NCBI GenBank assembly: GCA_900555195.1
Contig: USKC01000043.1
Coordinates: 1 to 14,427 of the forward strand
From: an uncultured Lachnospiraceae bacterium
GTDB taxonomy: Bacteria; Bacillota; Clostridia; Lachnospirales; Lachnospiraceae
DNA length: 14,427 nt
Reading direction: 5' to 3'
Shown here: piece after piece, positions 14,281 to 14,427 of the stretch
Numbering within the stretch: position 1 is the first letter of the stretch
Layout of the letters: each line of letters opens with the position of its first letter
Position numbers and translations under genes: made by a program
Notes under the pieces: model-generated
The model's input: only the letters and a program-made list of their open reading frames with translations
What the model was told of the DNA's origin: nothing
The model's database searches: none

Positions 14281-14427
14281 TTAAAGTTTTGGATAATAAA
14301 TATCTTGCATTTTATTGAGTTTATAAAGGCTATCTTTTGCTTCATAATTGCCCTCCAAATAGAATTGAGGTATCCATTTTAAGAGAGAATAATATTAAAG
14401 TATAATTTGTGCAGTAAAATTAGTTAT
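14281..14427 (-). pseudogene. 3' end of a leftward gene with an in-frame stop
   Basis: Read leftward from the window edge, one frame gives ITNFTAQIIL, then TAA (14397-14395), then 37 codons including LKWIPQFYLEGNYEAKD and LYKLNKMQDIYYPKL, then TAA (14283-14281). The amphipathic, aromatic-rich composition looks like a genuine protein C-terminus, and a good terminator follows 40 bases later. There is no ATG or ribosome binding site to start the 37-codon part near its beginning. It is therefore best read as the tail of a gene broken by a nonsense codon. A frameshift or chance open frame is possible. I do not recognise the protein. Confidence 0.4.

Larger units (their letters stand above)
8620..14427. 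mobile_element. Left part of an integrated mobile element
   Basis: Starting at the break in spoVT, the DNA becomes AT-richer and the genes change to a DUF5348 protein, ParA, ParB, RepA_N/DUF6017 initiator, a sigma-like regulator and small unknowns. This set is typical of the replication and partition end of integrative conjugative elements and plasmids in Lachnospiraceae and relatives. The left boundary is set only by where spoVT similarity stops (about 8620-8635). The right boundary is outside the window. No integrase, relaxase, type IV secretion or resistance gene is visible here, so the class (conjugative element, mobilizable island, integrated plasmid or phage-plasmid) cannot be fixed. 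Confidence 0.72.

Overview
The window reads as a chromosomal segment from a spore-forming member of the Clostridia, probably Lachnospiraceae, entered part-way through by a mobile genetic element. The assignment rests on strong AGGAGG ribosome binding sites, the pth-mfd pair, an endospore-type spoVT start, and a ParA/ParB/RepA_N-DUF6017 module of the kind common in conjugative elements and plasmids of gut Firmicutes. It is inferred from gene content, not from any database search.

Bases 1-8619 are visibly GC-richer and look like resident chromosome. A terminator closes an upstream gene, then a sigma-A-like promoter leads into pth (peptidyl-tRNA hydrolase) and mfd (transcription-repair coupling factor). 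These are followed closely, with no terminator seen, by a two-gene LrgA/LrgB membrane system and a cytoplasmic GH78 alpha-L-rhamnosidase. A full match to the CcpA cre consensus sits just before lrgA, which fits known carbon control of LrgAB-type pyruvate transport. After the rhamnosidase comes a sigma-G-like promoter, a good ribosome binding site and the first 11 codons of spoVT. The order pth-mfd-spoVT matches Bacillus, so this is very probably the native spoVT locus, and the gene is broken at codon 11-12.

From about 8620 to the end the DNA is AT-richer and carries mobile-element functions. First comes a structured, probably non-coding stretch with a 20-bp perfect palindrome and a strong terminator (8640-8838). 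Next is a rightward operon: a DUF5348-type small protein, ParA, ParB and a RepA_N/DUF6017 replication initiator. The initiator gene carries 24-bp iteron-like repeats and nested palindromes, a candidate internal replication origin. A hairpin, then a 174-residue regulator-like protein of uncertain family follow. A bidirectional terminator separates this from two leftward genes: a 70-residue coiled-coil protein and a 142-residue sigma-70-region-4-like protein. The last 640 bases are very AT-rich, with two leftward terminators, a possible 33-codon ORF and the 3' end of a leftward gene interrupted by an in-frame stop.

No integrase, relaxase, conjugation or cargo gene lies in the window, so the element must continue past 14427. 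The most interesting point is the interruption of spoVT. It could be simple gene loss, or a skin-like intervening element that restores the gene by excision during sporulation.
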